Assembly (NCBI GenBank): GCA_002284915.1
Contig: CP015606.1
Location: 186,001 to 250,000, forward strand
Source: Actinobacteria bacterium IMCC26077
GTDB taxonomy: Bacteria; Actinomycetota; Actinomycetes; Nanopelagicales; Nanopelagicaceae
DNA: 64,000 nt
Reading direction: 5' to 3'
The position numbers were made by a program, and so were the translations under genes. Below are positions 15,175 through 24,405 of this stretch, piece by piece. Numbering within the stretch: position 1 is the first letter of the stretch; each line of letters begins with the position of its first letter. The notes below the pieces were generated by a model. That model was not told the DNA's origin, made no database searches, and saw only the letters and a list, made by a program, of their open reading frames with translations.

Positions 15175-16614
15175 ATGAAAAAAGGTACAAAAAGATTTCT
15201 TTCGTCCCTAACCGTTCTTAGCGTTGCATCCGCGCTTACTCTCGTTGGGGTTAGCACTGCAAGCGCTGCCGGTTTTTACAAGGGGAAGAAAGTCACGATC
15301 GAATTGCGTGGCCCTAATCAGTGGAATAACAACGCGAAGACCTTTGGTAACGAATGGGATCAGCTCATCAAGGATTTCCAAAAAGCGGAGCCAAATATCA
15401 AGGTTAAAACAGTTGTTCAGCCACTCAATTCTTTCTATCAAACAAACTCAACACAGTTAGCAGCAGGCACTGCCGGAGACCTGGTCTTCAACCAAGCCAA
15501 GTACACACCTGACATGGTCTATAAATTAGACAATGATCTTAAGAAGCCAAATCCTTACATCGCTGGAAATAAGAAATGGATTGACGCTTTTGATGACAAG
15601 TACTTTGGCTACAGCGCTGGTACAATTAACGGTGATGGAAAAATTGAATACATTCCTCTTAACCTCATTGGAATTGGCGTCTTTGCAAACCAAGATCTAG
15701 CAAAGAAAGCTGGAGTAACTCTGCCAATCAAGAATTTCACTCAGCTATTCGACGCTTGTACTAAATTCAAGAAGATCGATGTTGCTCCTTGGGGCTGGGA
15801 CAATTCGTTCTTGCCAATAGCATGGACCTGGCGGGTTATTTCCTCGATGTATATGCAGGATGCCTATACCTCACTGGACGTATTTAAGACTGATGGATCT
15901 GCCGGAACGAATGGTAATTCAGTTACCGATAAATCAGTTACTAAGGCAATTCTCACTGGTTCATTAAAGGCAAGCGATCCGCAAATTCAAGCAGCGCTGA
16001 ACATGTTGAAGAAGTTCGTCGACAACTGCGCAACTACAAACTGGTCTGGAATCACCAATAACAACGGTGCAGTTACAGCGTATGATGATTTCTTCGCTGG
16101 TCGCGCTGGGATGACATGGGGCGTCTCTTTTGGTCTTGCCTCACTTAATGCAGCCAAGTTCAAGTCCACAATCTTCCCATTCCCAGCAATCGATAAGGCT
16201 GCTGATCCCACATCACCAGGAAAAGATGCTCGTTGGGGTATTGGAGTTGGCGGTACCTCTTATATGATTCCAATCTCAACAAAAGGCGACAAACTCCAAG
16301 CTGCAATCAAGTTTTTGCAATTTGCTAGCAGTAAGCAAGGCTTGAAGTGGGCTGGTTCGTCTGGTGGAATCTCGCCGGTCAAGGGAGTTTCCTCAGGTGT
16401 TGATCTCGGTGCGGGCGGAGAATGGGGTAAGCCTCAATACATTTACGCACCGGCTGAAGCTCCAGGTAATACTGTTCGATCAATCTTCGATGGCTGGTTA
16501 CTTGGTACTAAGACGCTCGCTGAAACAACTACAATCCTCCAGCAAAACTGGACTGATGGTGCTAAGCAACGAGTGAAAGACAACAAGTGGGAATCTGAAA
16601 GCTGGGCTAAGTAA
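15175..16614 (+). CDS. Extracellular sugar-binding protein of ABC transporter
   Basis: 479 residues from ATG at 15175, preferred over a GTG 36 bases upstream because GGAAGGA precedes it and a proper signal peptide follows (KKGTKRFLSSLTVLSVASAL...ASA). The mature protein has family-1 solute-binding features: IELRGPNQWNN, WDQLIKDFQKAEPNIKVKTV and AAGTAGDLVFNQ. Much Trp in the binding half (WGWDN, TWRVI) suits stacking against sugar rings. It serves the two permeases encoded divergently. A strong terminator follows at 16664-16697, so it is a single-gene transcript. Confidence 0.92.
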   Translation: MKKGTKRFLSSLTVLSVASALTLVGVSTASAAGFYKGKKVTIELRGPNQWNNNAKTFGNEWDQLIKDFQKAEPNIKVKTVVQPLNSFYQTNSTQLAAGTAGDLVFNQAKYTPDMVYKLDNDLKKPNPYIAGNKKWIDAFDDKYFGYSAGTINGDGKIEYIPLNLIGIGVFANQDLAKKAGVTLPIKNFTQLFDACTKFKKIDVAPWGWDNSFLPIAWTWRVISSMYMQDAYTSLDVFKTDGSAGTNGNSVTDKSVTKAILTGSLKASDPQIQAALNMLKKFVDNCATTNWSGITNNNGAVTAYDDFFAGRAGMTWGVSFGLASLNAAKFKSTIFPFPAIDKAADPTSPGKDARWGIGVGGTSYMIPISTKGDKLQAAIKFLQFASSKQGLKWAGSSGGISPVKGVSSGVDLGAGGEWGKPQYIYAPAEAPGNTVRSIFDGWLLGTKTLAETTTILQQNWTDGAKQRVKDNKWESESWAK

Positions 16615-16663
16615 CACAGCTGACACTTTTCTCAATTTCCTCAGCAACATAAAGTGAATAAAG

Positions 16664-16697
16664 AAAAAACCCCTAGGAAATTTCCTAGGGGTTTTTT
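16664..16697. terminator. Bidirectional intrinsic terminator
   Basis: AAAAAACCCCTAGGAAAT and its complement form a near-perfect 16-base stem with A and T tracts on both sides. It lies between the convergent binding-protein and IclR genes and can end transcription from either side. Confidence 0.95.
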
Positions 16698-16709
16698 CTT
16701 CCTTTAGTA

Positions 16710-17492
16710 CTAGATTTCTACTCCTACTCGTTTCACTTTTCCCGGAGAATTTCGCAACTTTAGAGAGAGATTCTGAGTTGCCTCACTTAGCAGTTGGAGT
16801 ACCTTACTGCGTCGGGTATGTGAGTGTGGTTCACCCGGCATTGATACACTCAAGGCACCGAGTGTTTGATTATTAATATCTTTAATAGGCATGGCGTAGC
16901 AAAAAACTCCAGGCGAATACTCTTCTCGATCTTCTGCATAACCGCGACCTCTAACCTGCTCTAGGTTCTCGTTAAGTCTTCCCAGCGAAGTAATCGTGCG
17001 GGGTGTGAATTGCTCAAAATGCGTTTCTGAGAAACGTGACTCCACCTCTTCCGGGGGAAAGGTAGAAAGAATTGCCTTCCCAAGACCTGTTGCATAGGAA
17101 GGGAGCCTGATACCCACCTTAGACTCCAGCTTCAAGTCTTTGCGAAATTGCACTTTGCTTAAATACACAACTTCAGTGCCATCCAAAATTGCCAACTGCA
17201 CGCTCTCACTAAGTTCTTCTCCGACCCATTTCATCATGGGTCGCGCATACTTAATTAACTCTGAACTGTGAGCTGCTGCTTGTCCAATTTCAAATACTTT
17301 AATCCCCAGACTGTATCTCGTATCTTGCACTTGGAGATAGTTTCCCTCGTGCATGGAATGGAGTAACTCGTGAGTGCTACTTTTTGGGATGTTTAAAAGT
17401 TTACTTACTTCGGTGATTGTTAGCCCTAAAGGATGATGTCTAAGAAGATTGAGGATTTCCATGACTCTATTGGCAGACTTAACCTCACTCAT
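16710..17492 (-). CDS. IclR family transcriptional regulator
   Basis: 260 residues. The N-terminal winged helix-turn-helix spans about 5-65 (SANRVMEILNLLRHH, LTITEVSKLLNIPKSSTHELL) and the effector domain follows with family blocks ARPMMKWVGEELSESVQLAI, VGIRLPSYATGLGKAILS, RGRGYAEDREEYSPGVFCYA and ALSVSMPG. IclR proteins sense small carbon metabolites and control catabolic genes. It lies beside the sugar transporter and is divergent from the mutarotase gene at 17698. It probably controls both sugar operons through the CTGTTATTT-containing palindromes; this is an inference from position. Confidence 0.92.
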   Translation of the reverse strand: MSEVKSANRVMEILNLLRHHPLGLTITEVSKLLNIPKSSTHELLHSMHEGNYLQVQDTRYSLGIKVFEIGQAAAHSSELIKYARPMMKWVGEELSESVQLAILDGTEVVYLSKVQFRKDLKLESKVGIRLPSYATGLGKAILSTFPPEEVESRFSETHFEQFTPRTITSLGRLNENLEQVRGRGYAEDREEYSPGVFCYAMPIKDINNQTLGALSVSMPGEPHSHTRRSKVLQLLSEATQNLSLKLRNSPGKVKRVGVEI

Positions 17493-17603
17493 TTCACCCT
17501 CTTTTCCCCAAAGGATCTTTCCAATAACCTACCTGAATCCATGGATTTAGCTAGGGGAAATGACAGCTACTTTTCGCAAGGTAATGTTCCCGAATTGGCT
17601 TCC

Positions 17604-17621
17604 TGGGTGTTGATTCACCCA
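17604..17621. promoter_or_regulatory. Inverted repeat between iclR-type gene and mutarotase gene
   Basis: TGGGTG, TTGATT, CACCCA, a perfect 6-base inverted repeat in the divergent promoter region. A second short palindrome CCTAGG...CCTAGG lies near 17659-17673. Either could be an autoregulatory operator. Confidence 0.35.
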
Positions 17622-17697
17622 TCTGAACAATTTATAGGCTCAATAGCCTTCAGGTCCTAGGTACCCTAGGGTTCAGGCGAGGGGGATTAATACATAC

Positions 17698-18006
17698 ATG
17701 GAGCGAAGACTCTTTTTGATTGAAATTTATCCTGGAACAGAAGCCGAGTATGACAAAAGGCATGATGAAATTTGGCCAGAGATGGTTGATGCGCTCCATA
17801 AATCTGGATTTAGCAATTACTCACTCTTTAGATCTCAGACAACAGTGATTGGTTATGTCGAGTGTCTCCCCGATATCAAAACCGCTGGCGAGAAAATGTC
17901 AAAAGAAGAAGTTTCTACTAAATGGAATGAATCGATGAAAAAAATTATTGATTACGACAAAACTCGCTCAGTGCCGATATTTTCTCAAGTATGGCATATG
18001 GACTAA
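17698..18006 (+). CDS. L-rhamnose mutarotase family protein (RhaM-like, paralogue 1)
   Basis: 102 residues. The blocks FLIEIYPGTEAEYDKRHDEIWPEM and KSGFSNYSLF, with WHMD at the end, match the RhaM/DUF718 family of dimeric ferredoxin-like mutarotases that interconvert the anomers of L-rhamnose or L-fucose. The H-x-x-IWPE segment holds the expected active-site His. It is divergent from the IclR gene and convergent with the next gene. It differs a good deal from the second copy at 25224-25550, so the two may act on different sugars. Confidence 0.82.
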   Translation: MERRLFLIEIYPGTEAEYDKRHDEIWPEMVDALHKSGFSNYSLFRSQTTVIGYVECLPDIKTAGEKMSKEEVSTKWNESMKKIIDYDKTRSVPIFSQVWHMD

Positions 18007-18013
18007 TGCCCTG

Positions 18014-18409
18014 CTAAATCTGCACCACAGTTCGTACTATCAACTCTGGAGTTGCCGGTTCGCTGATTTCTTCATCGACATTTGTGCGAATCCCATTAAT
18101 TCGAGCTGCGTAGCCAGCCGCCAAAGTAGCAGCGATATCAGTCATCCAATAGAAAGCGCCTGGCCCGATACGCTCCATCATCTCCGAGGCTTGACGTAAT
18201 CGAACATCAGAGAATTTCTCTAGTTCCTGCTTGTTGTCATTGATGATATCTAGGAGGAACTGTCGAATTTCGGTCGCAGTAATCTCACTCTCCCGAACAT
18301 CATCAATCATCTCGCGTAACTCGGCATCGATACTCTTGCTTTTCTTCCGTATATCACGCCGACGGATGAGTAGCCCAATAATGATCAGAATGAGTAGTAG
18401 TTCGAACAT
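18014..18409 (-). CDS. Membrane-anchored protein of unknown family
   Basis: 131 residues. A hydrophobic N-terminal helix (FELLLILIIIGLLI) is followed by RRRDIRKK, so the bulk faces the cytosol. The remainder is helical and charged (ELREMIDDVRESEITATEIRQF) and ends with PATPELIVRTVVQI. No known domain was recognised. It is convergent with the mutarotase gene (7-base gap) and divergent from the epimerase-like gene at 18474. Confidence 0.6.
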   Translation of the reverse strand: MFELLLILIIIGLLIRRRDIRKKSKSIDAELREMIDDVRESEITATEIRQFLLDIINDNKQELEKFSDVRLRQASEMMERIGPGAFYWMTDIAATLAAGYAARINGIRTNVDEEISEPATPELIVRTVVQI

Positions 18410-18473
18410 AAATAGAGAATATCGGTGTCACAGGGCTCTCGTAAATAAGGATAAATCTCAATAGAATGGGCAT

Positions 18474-19472
18474 ATGAAGATACTGATTCTCGGTGGCGGC
18501 GGGATGATCGGCCAAAAACTAATTCGCCACCTGGTGCAGAATCCAAATCTCTCCGGAGAGAAGATCTCTGAAGTTACTCTTGTCGATGCATTTATCGAGC
18601 CGGCGATTCCGCAAGGTGCACCATTCCCGATTCATTCGCAGGTAGTCGATATCACTGATGCACATACTTGTCAGAGTTTGGTTAGTACCAAGCCTGAAAT
18701 TATCTTTCATCTTGCAGCAATTGTCTCCGGAGAGGCGGAATCAGATTTTGATAAGGGGTATCGCGTCAATCTAGATGGCACCAGGGACCTCTTTGAATCA
18801 ATCCGCGCCCTCAGTGGTTATTGTCCAAGGCTCGTTTACACATCAACTGCCGCGGTTTATGGCGGTCCATACCCAGAAGACGTAGATGATGATTTCATCT
18901 TGCAACCAACGACTAGTTACGGGATTCAAAAGGCGATCGGCGAACTGCTCCTCAATGACTACAGCAGGCGCGGTTTTCTCGATGGTGTCGGACTTCGACT
19001 TCCCACCATATGTGTACGCCCGGGCAAGCCAAATGCGGCGGCATCAGGGGTCTTCTCGAACATCATTCGGGAGCCGCTAGTTGGCATCGAAACTACCCTC
19101 GCGGTGTCGAAAGATGTTTCGATGGTCTTTGCATCGCCCCGCTCTGCCGTTGGATTTTTGGTGCATGCTGCGCAACTTGATACTGCCCAACTTGGCACCC
19201 GTCGATCGATGATGATGCCAGGGGTACATGCGACCATCGGCGATGAAATCGAAGCGCTCCGGCGAGTTGCTGGCGAGAAGGTGGTTTCCTATATCAAGGA
19301 GGTCCCCATCCATTCGTTCGCGCAACAGATGGTGGATGCCTGGAATTTCCCGGCATTTCCCGCAACGCGCGCTCGAAGCTTAGGATTCACCTGCGAAAGT
19401 TCATTTGATGAGTTAATCCACCTTCATATCGAGAGTGAATTCGATGGAAAGATACCGGGGCAAACGCTATGA
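18474..19472 (+). CDS. NAD-dependent epimerase/dehydratase, D-erythronate dehydrogenase-like
   Basis: 332 residues of the extended SDR superfamily. The NAD-binding loop is [12 protein letters not shown] at 4-15; catalytic residues are in TSTAAVYGG and [10 protein letters not shown] (Tyr and Lys of YxxxK). The block [30 protein letters not shown] is characteristic of the DenD group, which oxidises D-erythronate in four-carbon sugar-acid catabolism; related enzymes act on other acid sugars. The next gene overlaps by 4 bases (ATGA), so both form an operon. Confidence 0.82.
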   Translation: MKILILGGGGMIGQKLIRHLVQNPNLSGEKISEVTLVDAFIEPAIPQGAPFPIHSQVVDITDAHTCQSLVSTKPEIIFHLAAIVSGEAESDFDKGYRVNLDGTRDLFESIRALSGYCPRLVYTSTAAVYGGPYPEDVDDDFILQPTTSYGIQKAIGELLLNDYSRRGFLDGVGLRLPTICVRPGKPNAAASGVFSNIIREPLVGIETTLAVSKDVSMVFASPRSAVGFLVHAAQLDTAQLGTRRSMMMPGVHATIGDEIEALRRVAGEKVVSYIKEVPIHSFAQQMVDAWNFPAFPATRARSLGFTCESSFDELIHLHIESEFDGKIPGQTL

Positions 19473-20215
19473 GTACGAAGAAATTTGCAGCAGTCACAGG
19501 AGCTAACCGTGGTATCGGACGGGTAACAGCGATCTCGCTCGCCAAAGAAGGTTGGCACGTTGCCCTGCTCGGTCGCGATCTCGCAGGTGTCGCAGCAGTT
19601 GCACTCGAGATTGGCGATGCCGCGCTCCCCGTGCAATGCGATGTTGCAGATCGTGAATCAGTAAAGCAAGCATTTGCAAGTATCAAAGAAAACTTTGGAC
19701 GTCTTGATTTACTTTTCAATAATGCTGGCGTCGTTCCGCCTGCTGCCCTTCTTGAAGATGTAGCTCAGGAAGATTGGGAGCGTATCTTCGACATCAACGT
19801 GGGAGGAACCTTCTATTGCACTCAAGAAGCCTTCTCTTTAATGAAAGATCAGAGTCCACAAGGTGGGCGCATCATCAATAACGGATCGCTCTCTGCCCAT
19901 ATGCCACGACCGAACTCAGCGCCATACACAGCTTCAAAACATGCAATTACCGGATTAACGCGAGCAACTTCGTTAGATGGACGTAAGTACAACATTGCAT
20001 GTGGTCAGATAGATATTGGTAATGCCGACACCAGCATGGCCTCCAGTCAGCGTGAAGGTGCACTTCAGCCCAACGGCACGAGATTATCTGAGCCAGTAAT
20101 TGACGCTCAAATACTCGCTGATGCAGTGGTACATATGGCATCACTCCCGCTTGAAGCGAACGTTCAATTCATGACTGTGATGGCCACAAAGATGCCTTAC
20201 ATAGGTCGTGGTTAA
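19469..20215 (+). CDS. Short-chain dehydrogenase/reductase
   Basis: 248 residues, classical SDR: cofactor loop TGANRGIGR (10-18), NNAG at about 87-90, catalytic Ser in NNGSLSAH, and [14 protein letters not shown] with the YxxxK pair. The Arg after TGAN and the CDVADRES segment fit either cofactor. It is translationally coupled to the erythronate-dehydrogenase-like gene, so it probably oxidises or reduces another sugar-acid intermediate. Its stop overlaps the convergent ABC ATPase gene by 4 bases. Confidence 0.88.
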   Translation: MSTKKFAAVTGANRGIGRVTAISLAKEGWHVALLGRDLAGVAAVALEIGDAALPVQCDVADRESVKQAFASIKENFGRLDLLFNNAGVVPPAALLEDVAQEDWERIFDINVGGTFYCTQEAFSLMKDQSPQGGRIINNGSLSAHMPRPNSAPYTASKHAITGLTRATSLDGRKYNIACGQIDIGNADTSMASSQREGALQPNGTRLSEPVIDAQILADAVVHMASLPLEANVQFMTVMATKMPYIGRG

Positions 20216-20784
20216 TTATTACTCAAGAGTAATTCTTGAAAGTTAATCTCCCTAAAATCCTCAATGTTGTTTGTCGCAATAACAAATGAGGTGCCCAGCT
20301 TGTTAAGTCTTTTAATCTCTTCTATGAGTAGGGCGATTACTGATCTATCCAATGTAACGGTAGGTTCATCTAATAAGTAAGTAGACCGTTCAATTGAAAG
20401 TACGCGTGCAATCGCAGCCGACTTAAATTCCCCTGACGATAAATCCGCCATTGACTTACCCTTAATACGGGCCAGCACTGTTTTTTGGAATTGGCTATCA
20501 CGTGCTACCGCGCGACCTATTAATTGGAAATATTCTTCAACTTTCCGGAACTGAGGATTAGTTGGGTTGGCTGGCATATATACAAAGTCACTAATTCGAT
20601 GGGTGCCTTTCGAAGCGCTCAATTCGCCGGCAAGTATCCGCAATATTGAGGTTTTTCCACTGCCATTTGCCCCAGTTATTAATAGGTTTTCTCCTGCAGC
20701 AAGTGAATGCGTGAGATTTTCAAAAAGTAACTTTCCATCAAATTTTAGCGTGATGGAATCGAAAGCTACTGTCTCATGCTCCAT
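20212..20784 (-). CDS. hmuV: ABC transporter ATP-binding protein, probable heme uptake (HmuV-like)
   Basis: 190 residues from ATG at 20784; an earlier in-frame start at 20808 is possible. Walker A is GANGSGKTS, the signature is [13 protein letters not shown] and Walker B is STYLLDEPT. It is short for HmuV/FhuC (usually about 250), with the Q-loop helical subdomain reduced and little beyond the switch region. It overlaps the 3' end of the permease gene, so it is translated with it. Together with the two genes upstream it makes a type II importer. Confidence 0.85.
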   Translation of the reverse strand: MEHETVAFDSITLKFDGKLLFENLTHSLAAGENLLITGANGSGKTSILRILAGELSASKGTHRISDFVYMPANPTNPQFRKVEEYFQLIGRAVARDSQFQKTVLARIKGKSMADLSSGEFKSAAIARVLSIERSTYLLDEPTVTLDRSVIALLIEEIKRLNKLGTSFVIATNNIEDFREINFQELLLSNN

Positions 20785-21760
20785 TGGATACTTGCTTTCG
20801 TAACACAAGACTTACCAAGAATGGGACACCGATTACTACCAAAAAGATACTTACTGGTAGCTCGAGATTGGCAATTAAGGTTCTTGCCAATGTATCGGAT
20901 ATCAGTAGTAGTACCGCCCCCATAGCGCCACTCAGAAGAAGATACTGACGGTGAAGATAGAAACCCATTGCTTTTACAATGTTTGGCACGAGCAAGCCGA
21001 TAAAAGAGATCACGCCTAGAACGGATGTACTTAGGGCAATTATTGCTCCACCAGAAAGCGCAGCAGTTATTCGTATTCGTGAAGGGCTCTCATTTACCCC
21101 TCGAATTTCGCTATCCGATATGTAAAGCAAATCCATTGTCTTTGCACTAGATACGCTGAATATGATGGCAAGGAGAACTACACCAGTCATAAGGTAAAGG
21201 TCTGGCCATGTGACCGTTGCAAGTGAACCCATGCTCCAGCTCACAAAGGAGCGTGATTGAGGATTGTTACTCATTTGAGCAAGAACAGCTATCAGAGCTG
21301 AGAACAATGCGTTTATTGCAATTCCAAGTATCAATAACGAATTACTCATTACCGAATGGCGCTCCAAGTAAAACAAACATCCAATAGTCGCCCACGTTGC
21401 TGCAAGTGCAAAGAGCGAGATGACTACTTGATTCTCTGCAAAGCTACCGATGCTCAAGGCGATTAGGGTCCCGAAAGCAGCCGCTGGTGAAATTCCAATT
21501 ATTGCTGGATCAGCCAATCGGTTTCTAAAAGTGTTTTGAAACAACGCGGAGGCTACCGCAAGCCCTGCTCCTGCAATTAGAGCAAGAAGCGCCCTAGGTA
21601 CACGAATTTGCCACAATATAATTGCCTCTTGGCTATCTGCACCAGGATGTATTAAAAGAGAAACCAACTCTCTGGGATTAATTGTGTAGCTTCCAACGAA
21701 CAATGAGAGGAAAAATACAAAAACTATAAGAATTGAGATGGTTGGTACGTAGCGCTTCAC
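20774..21760 (-). CDS. hmuU: FecCD family ABC permease, probable heme uptake (HmuU-like)
   Basis: 328 residues, about ten membrane helices, typical length for the BtuC/FecCD family. Diagnostic blocks: ILWQIRVPRALLALIAGAGLAVASALFQNTFRNRLADP with the family RxPR motif, GISPAAAFGTL, and GVISFIGLLVPNI in the second half. The GTG start at 21760 lies 1 base past the binding-protein stop. It transports heme or an iron chelate with HmuT and HmuV. Confidence 0.9.
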   Translation of the reverse strand: MKRYVPTISILIVFVFFLSLFVGSYTINPRELVSLLIHPGADSQEAIILWQIRVPRALLALIAGAGLAVASALFQNTFRNRLADPAIIGISPAAAFGTLIALSIGSFAENQVVISLFALAATWATIGCLFYLERHSVMSNSLLILGIAINALFSALIAVLAQMSNNPQSRSFVSWSMGSLATVTWPDLYLMTGVVLLAIIFSVSSAKTMDLLYISDSEIRGVNESPSRIRITAALSGGAIIALSTSVLGVISFIGLLVPNIVKAMGFYLHRQYLLLSGAMGAVLLLISDTLARTLIANLELPVSIFLVVIGVPFLVSLVLRKQVSNGA

Positions 21761-21761
21761 A

Positions 21762-22694
21762 TCAACCTTGGATTTTCACGTTTTTGGCTAGAATCTTCCT
21801 TAGTTCCATAATTAAACGACTAGTTCTCGGGCCATAAGAAAGTAGGAGCGAATCATCAACTGTAATTATGTTGGTTGCCTGTCCAGCGGGAGTTTGCGCT
21901 ATTCCTGGAAGATTTCGGAGGCCGCGAGCACCACCTACCGATTTCAGTCCCTTCTCCATAAGTAAAAGAATGGAAGGATTTGATCGAATTACTGCTTCAC
22001 TAGTAATTGGAGAGAAGGCAGGCAACCCCATATCCGCTCCAACGTCTATGCCGCCGGCTGCTGCGATGAGATCATCCGCACCAGAACCTTTGCCTCCCAT
22101 TAAATAGATGGATGACGTGCCCCGAAGATAGAAGAAAGCTACGCGCACTCCAGAGTAACTGTCTGTTGATGAACTCACTGGAATATCCGAAAGCAGAGCT
22201 TGAGCTGATGGATTTTCCGAGTTGAGGCTGATTGCACGAAGGATTGCTCCGTATTTTTCGGACATTTTTGCTACTGAGTAAGCCTCTGGAATGACAACAA
22301 CTCGCACGCCACTTTTTTTGATGAGTCGAAGAGCTTTTGCTGGACCAGAACTCTCATTGACTAACATGAGTGTTGGTTTTAGCTTAAGAATTTTTTCGGC
22401 TGAAATCGCATGACCACTAGTGACAACTGGAATCTTCTCTACGCCTTTAAAGGTACTTGCGATATCACGCCCCACAACATAACGATCAACGCCCAGCGCA
22501 TAGAGAACTTCCATGCCCCCGTTAGCCAAACTGATAATCCTTTCGGTATTCGGTAACTTTGTACTAGTTCCATATCGCGGAACTGGAATGCTCATATCTG
22601 TTATCGAGCTCACTTTTGCCATTGCAGGTGCACCGCTGCAAATCAGCAGAAAAGAAAGGGCTAAACCAAATGGATTCCAAAGCTTTCGATTCAC
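21762..22694 (-). CDS. hmuT: Heme ABC transporter substrate-binding protein (HmuT-like)
   Basis: 310 residues with a signal peptide (LALSFLLICSGAPAMA). The binding-protein fold is shown by RIISLANGGMEVLYALGVDRYVVGRD, AEKILKLKPTLMLV and YGPRTSRLIMELRKIL; the last, with an exposed Tyr and Arg, is a HmuT hallmark, since HmuT uses Tyr/His to ligate heme. Gene order T-U-V on the minus strand and the divergent secreted protein with a heme-locus-type domain support heme rather than cobalamin. GTG at 22694 is preceded by GAGAGG at 8 bases. The CxG lipobox is not clear. Confidence 0.87.
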   Translation of the reverse strand: MNRKLWNPFGLALSFLLICSGAPAMAKVSSITDMSIPVPRYGTSTKLPNTERIISLANGGMEVLYALGVDRYVVGRDIASTFKGVEKIPVVTSGHAISAEKILKLKPTLMLVNESSGPAKALRLIKKSGVRVVVIPEAYSVAKMSEKYGAILRAISLNSENPSAQALLSDIPVSSSTDSYSGVRVAFFYLRGTSSIYLMGGKGSGADDLIAAAGGIDVGADMGLPAFSPITSEAVIRSNPSILLLMEKGLKSVGGARGLRNLPGIAQTPAGQATNIITVDDSLLLSYGPRTSRLIMELRKILAKNVKIQG

Positions 22695-22738
22695 CCTCTA
22701 AGCCTCTCAGAGTAGTTGAATTCAAATTGCTGACACCC

Positions 22739-22756
22739 TGTCGGGGATTTCCGACA
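22739..22756. promoter_or_regulatory. Palindrome in the divergent heme-locus promoter region
   Basis: TGTCGG, GGATTT, CCGACA: a perfect inverted repeat, flanked by more TGTCG/CGACA half-sites (22731-22763). It lies between hmuT and the divergent secreted-protein gene. It is a plausible operator for the TetR regulator at 23730-24305 or an iron regulator. Confidence 0.5.
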
Positions 22757-22781
22757 ATGTGTCGAAGAAAATATCGAGAAT

Positions 22782-23711
22782 TTGACTTATTTTAAGCACA
22801 TGAAACCTACAAAGCGCCCAATGTTCCTGATTACCTTCGTAACTTTTGCATTTCTTATATCTGGCATCGGAAGTTCGACTGCTGCAACTGCGGGAAGTGC
22901 CAAGAGCGCTACTGGTATTGCCATGAAGGTCTCTAAATTCACCTCGCTTAATCCGAATGGTGAAGATCTTGTAATTGAGGGAAGCGGTTTCGACACAAAA
23001 GCAGGTATATATGTCGCACTCTGTAAATTGGTTAAGCAGGGGATGAAGCCAGGGCCATGCGGTGGTGGCGCTGATATGAGCGGCGCTTCAGGAGCATCCG
23101 TATGGATCGCCTCAAATCCACCGGCATACGGAATAGGTGTCGCAGTTCCATTCACCAATTCAGGTGGTTTTACAGTCAAACTACGAGTTGGTGCCAAGGT
23201 TGGGAAATTTGATTGCCGTAAAGTCAAGTGCGCTGTGTACGCGCGAGCTGATCACTTGAGGGGCGATGATCGGAGCTCTGACCTTGCTATTCCCGTGACA
23301 TTCGCCAAGAAAGGCAAAGCTGTTGGCCCATTTGTACAAATTGCACAACCAACACCGGCTGCATCACCATCTGCCGCATCTCCAACTCCAACTACACCCG
23401 CAACACAGCGAGAGAAGAATGTTGTCGTAGCCACTACATCTACAGGTGTGGTGCTCAAGACAGCTGGAATGCCCCCATTCTTGAAAGTCTCCGCTCCAAC
23501 GTTCTTTACCGTCACTTCTTCTTCAGGAGTGACCCCAGTGGTTGCAATTGATACTGCGAATACAAAAGGTAATTGCTCAGTGGTTCCGAAAGATAACGGT
23601 TATCAATTATCTGCTGTTGATGGAACTCAATGCGTCGTAGTGGTGACAGTTCCGGGCAACGATAGATACGAAACTGGAATGGGTATTTACCCTTTCATCA
23701 TTCAGCCCTAA
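22782..23711 (+). CDS. Secreted heme-locus protein with Ig-like/HtaA-associated domain
   Basis: 309 residues from TTG at 22782; ATG at 22800 is an alternative start. Signal peptide: MFLITFVTFAFLISGIGSSTAA. Residues about 45-185 contain VEGSGFDTKAGIYVALCK, GPCGGGADMSGASGASVWI, NPPAYGIGVAVPF and KCAVYARADHLRGDDRSSD, a domain I know from the C-terminal part of actinobacterial HtaA-type heme proteins. A Pro/Thr/Ser linker then leads to a last beta-rich domain. It is divergent from hmuTUV, so it probably captures heme outside the cell or on the wall. No sortase motif was seen. Confidence 0.72.
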   Translation: MTYFKHMKPTKRPMFLITFVTFAFLISGIGSSTAATAGSAKSATGIAMKVSKFTSLNPNGEDLVIEGSGFDTKAGIYVALCKLVKQGMKPGPCGGGADMSGASGASVWIASNPPAYGIGVAVPFTNSGGFTVKLRVGAKVGKFDCRKVKCAVYARADHLRGDDRSSDLAIPVTFAKKGKAVGPFVQIAQPTPAASPSAASPTPTTPATQREKNVVVATTSTGVVLKTAGMPPFLKVSAPTFFTVTSSSGVTPVVAIDTANTKGNCSVVPKDNGYQLSAVDGTQCVVVVTVPGNDRYETGMGIYPFIIQP

Positions 23712-23729
23712 CATTGTTGGTTGGAGCCA

Positions 23730-24305
23730 TTAAAGACTGAGTATCGCTCTGGTAAGTATGTGTGCGTATTCAGTCTCTTGTTCCGGATCGTTGCCCGAAT
23801 CAATTCTTCGCACAGCGGTGTCCAATAGCCCCTGAATATACGAAGCGACTCGCTCTGGATGTGAAATATTCAAGTCTCTAAGAGAGCTCAGCAAAGGATG
23901 TGTTAACTTCTGATGGGCGTTGCGTATTTCCAAAACTCTAAACTCCGGCGCGCCAATCGCACTTAATTGCCGCATCAATTGGTGGTGACCAGATTTCATG
24001 TACCCGATTGTTCCATCGAGCCAGCCTTCGATTTTTTTCTCTGGAGAGCTTTCGGAGTCTATGGAATTCTCCAGGAATTCTCCCCATATCTTTAACTCAT
24101 CTAAGAGCAAATCCGCAACCAGATCTTCTTTTGAAGTGAAATACTCATAAAGACTAGTCCGTGAGATCCCCGCTTGCTTTGCAATCGCCGACATGCTCAG
24201 GGCCCCAGCACCTTTGTTAAGGACGATTTCCACTGCGGCAGAAAGAATTACATCAAAAGCTGCTACCCGCTTCAATTGACGTTCTTCACTGCGCGCTATT
24301 TTCAT
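23730..24305 (-). CDS. TetR family transcriptional regulator
   Basis: 191 residues from ATG at 24305, chosen because AGGAG lies 4 bases upstream; an ATG 18 bases earlier lacks a good site. The helix-turn-helix is visible in ILSAAVEIVLNKGAGALSMSAIAKQAGISRTSLYEYFTSKEDL (about 18-60), typical TetR. The ligand domain (DELKIWGEFL, SIDSESSPEKKIEGWL) is not assignable. It is convergent with the heme-locus secreted protein and could regulate the heme genes or the SDR/sugar operon behind it. Confidence 0.9.
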   Translation of the reverse strand: MKIARSEERQLKRVAAFDVILSAAVEIVLNKGAGALSMSAIAKQAGISRTSLYEYFTSKEDLVADLLLDELKIWGEFLENSIDSESSPEKKIEGWLDGTIGYMKSGHHQLMRQLSAIGAPEFRVLEIRNAHQKLTHPLLSSLRDLNISHPERVASYIQGLLDTAVRRIDSGNDPEQETEYAHILTRAILSL

Positions 24306-24405
24306 CTCACTCCTGGAGAACATATGTTGGATATGGATGAAATCTTACCTATCTGGCACTTCTCCGCATGTTGAATAAAAAAATCTGGTCACTCCAAAAG
24401 ATTGC

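Noticed and set aside
13161-24305. Sugar and heme region as a horizontally acquired island
   Set aside because: Although more A/T-rich in part, there is no integrase, tRNA boundary or direct repeat, and the genes are common in the suggested lineage.
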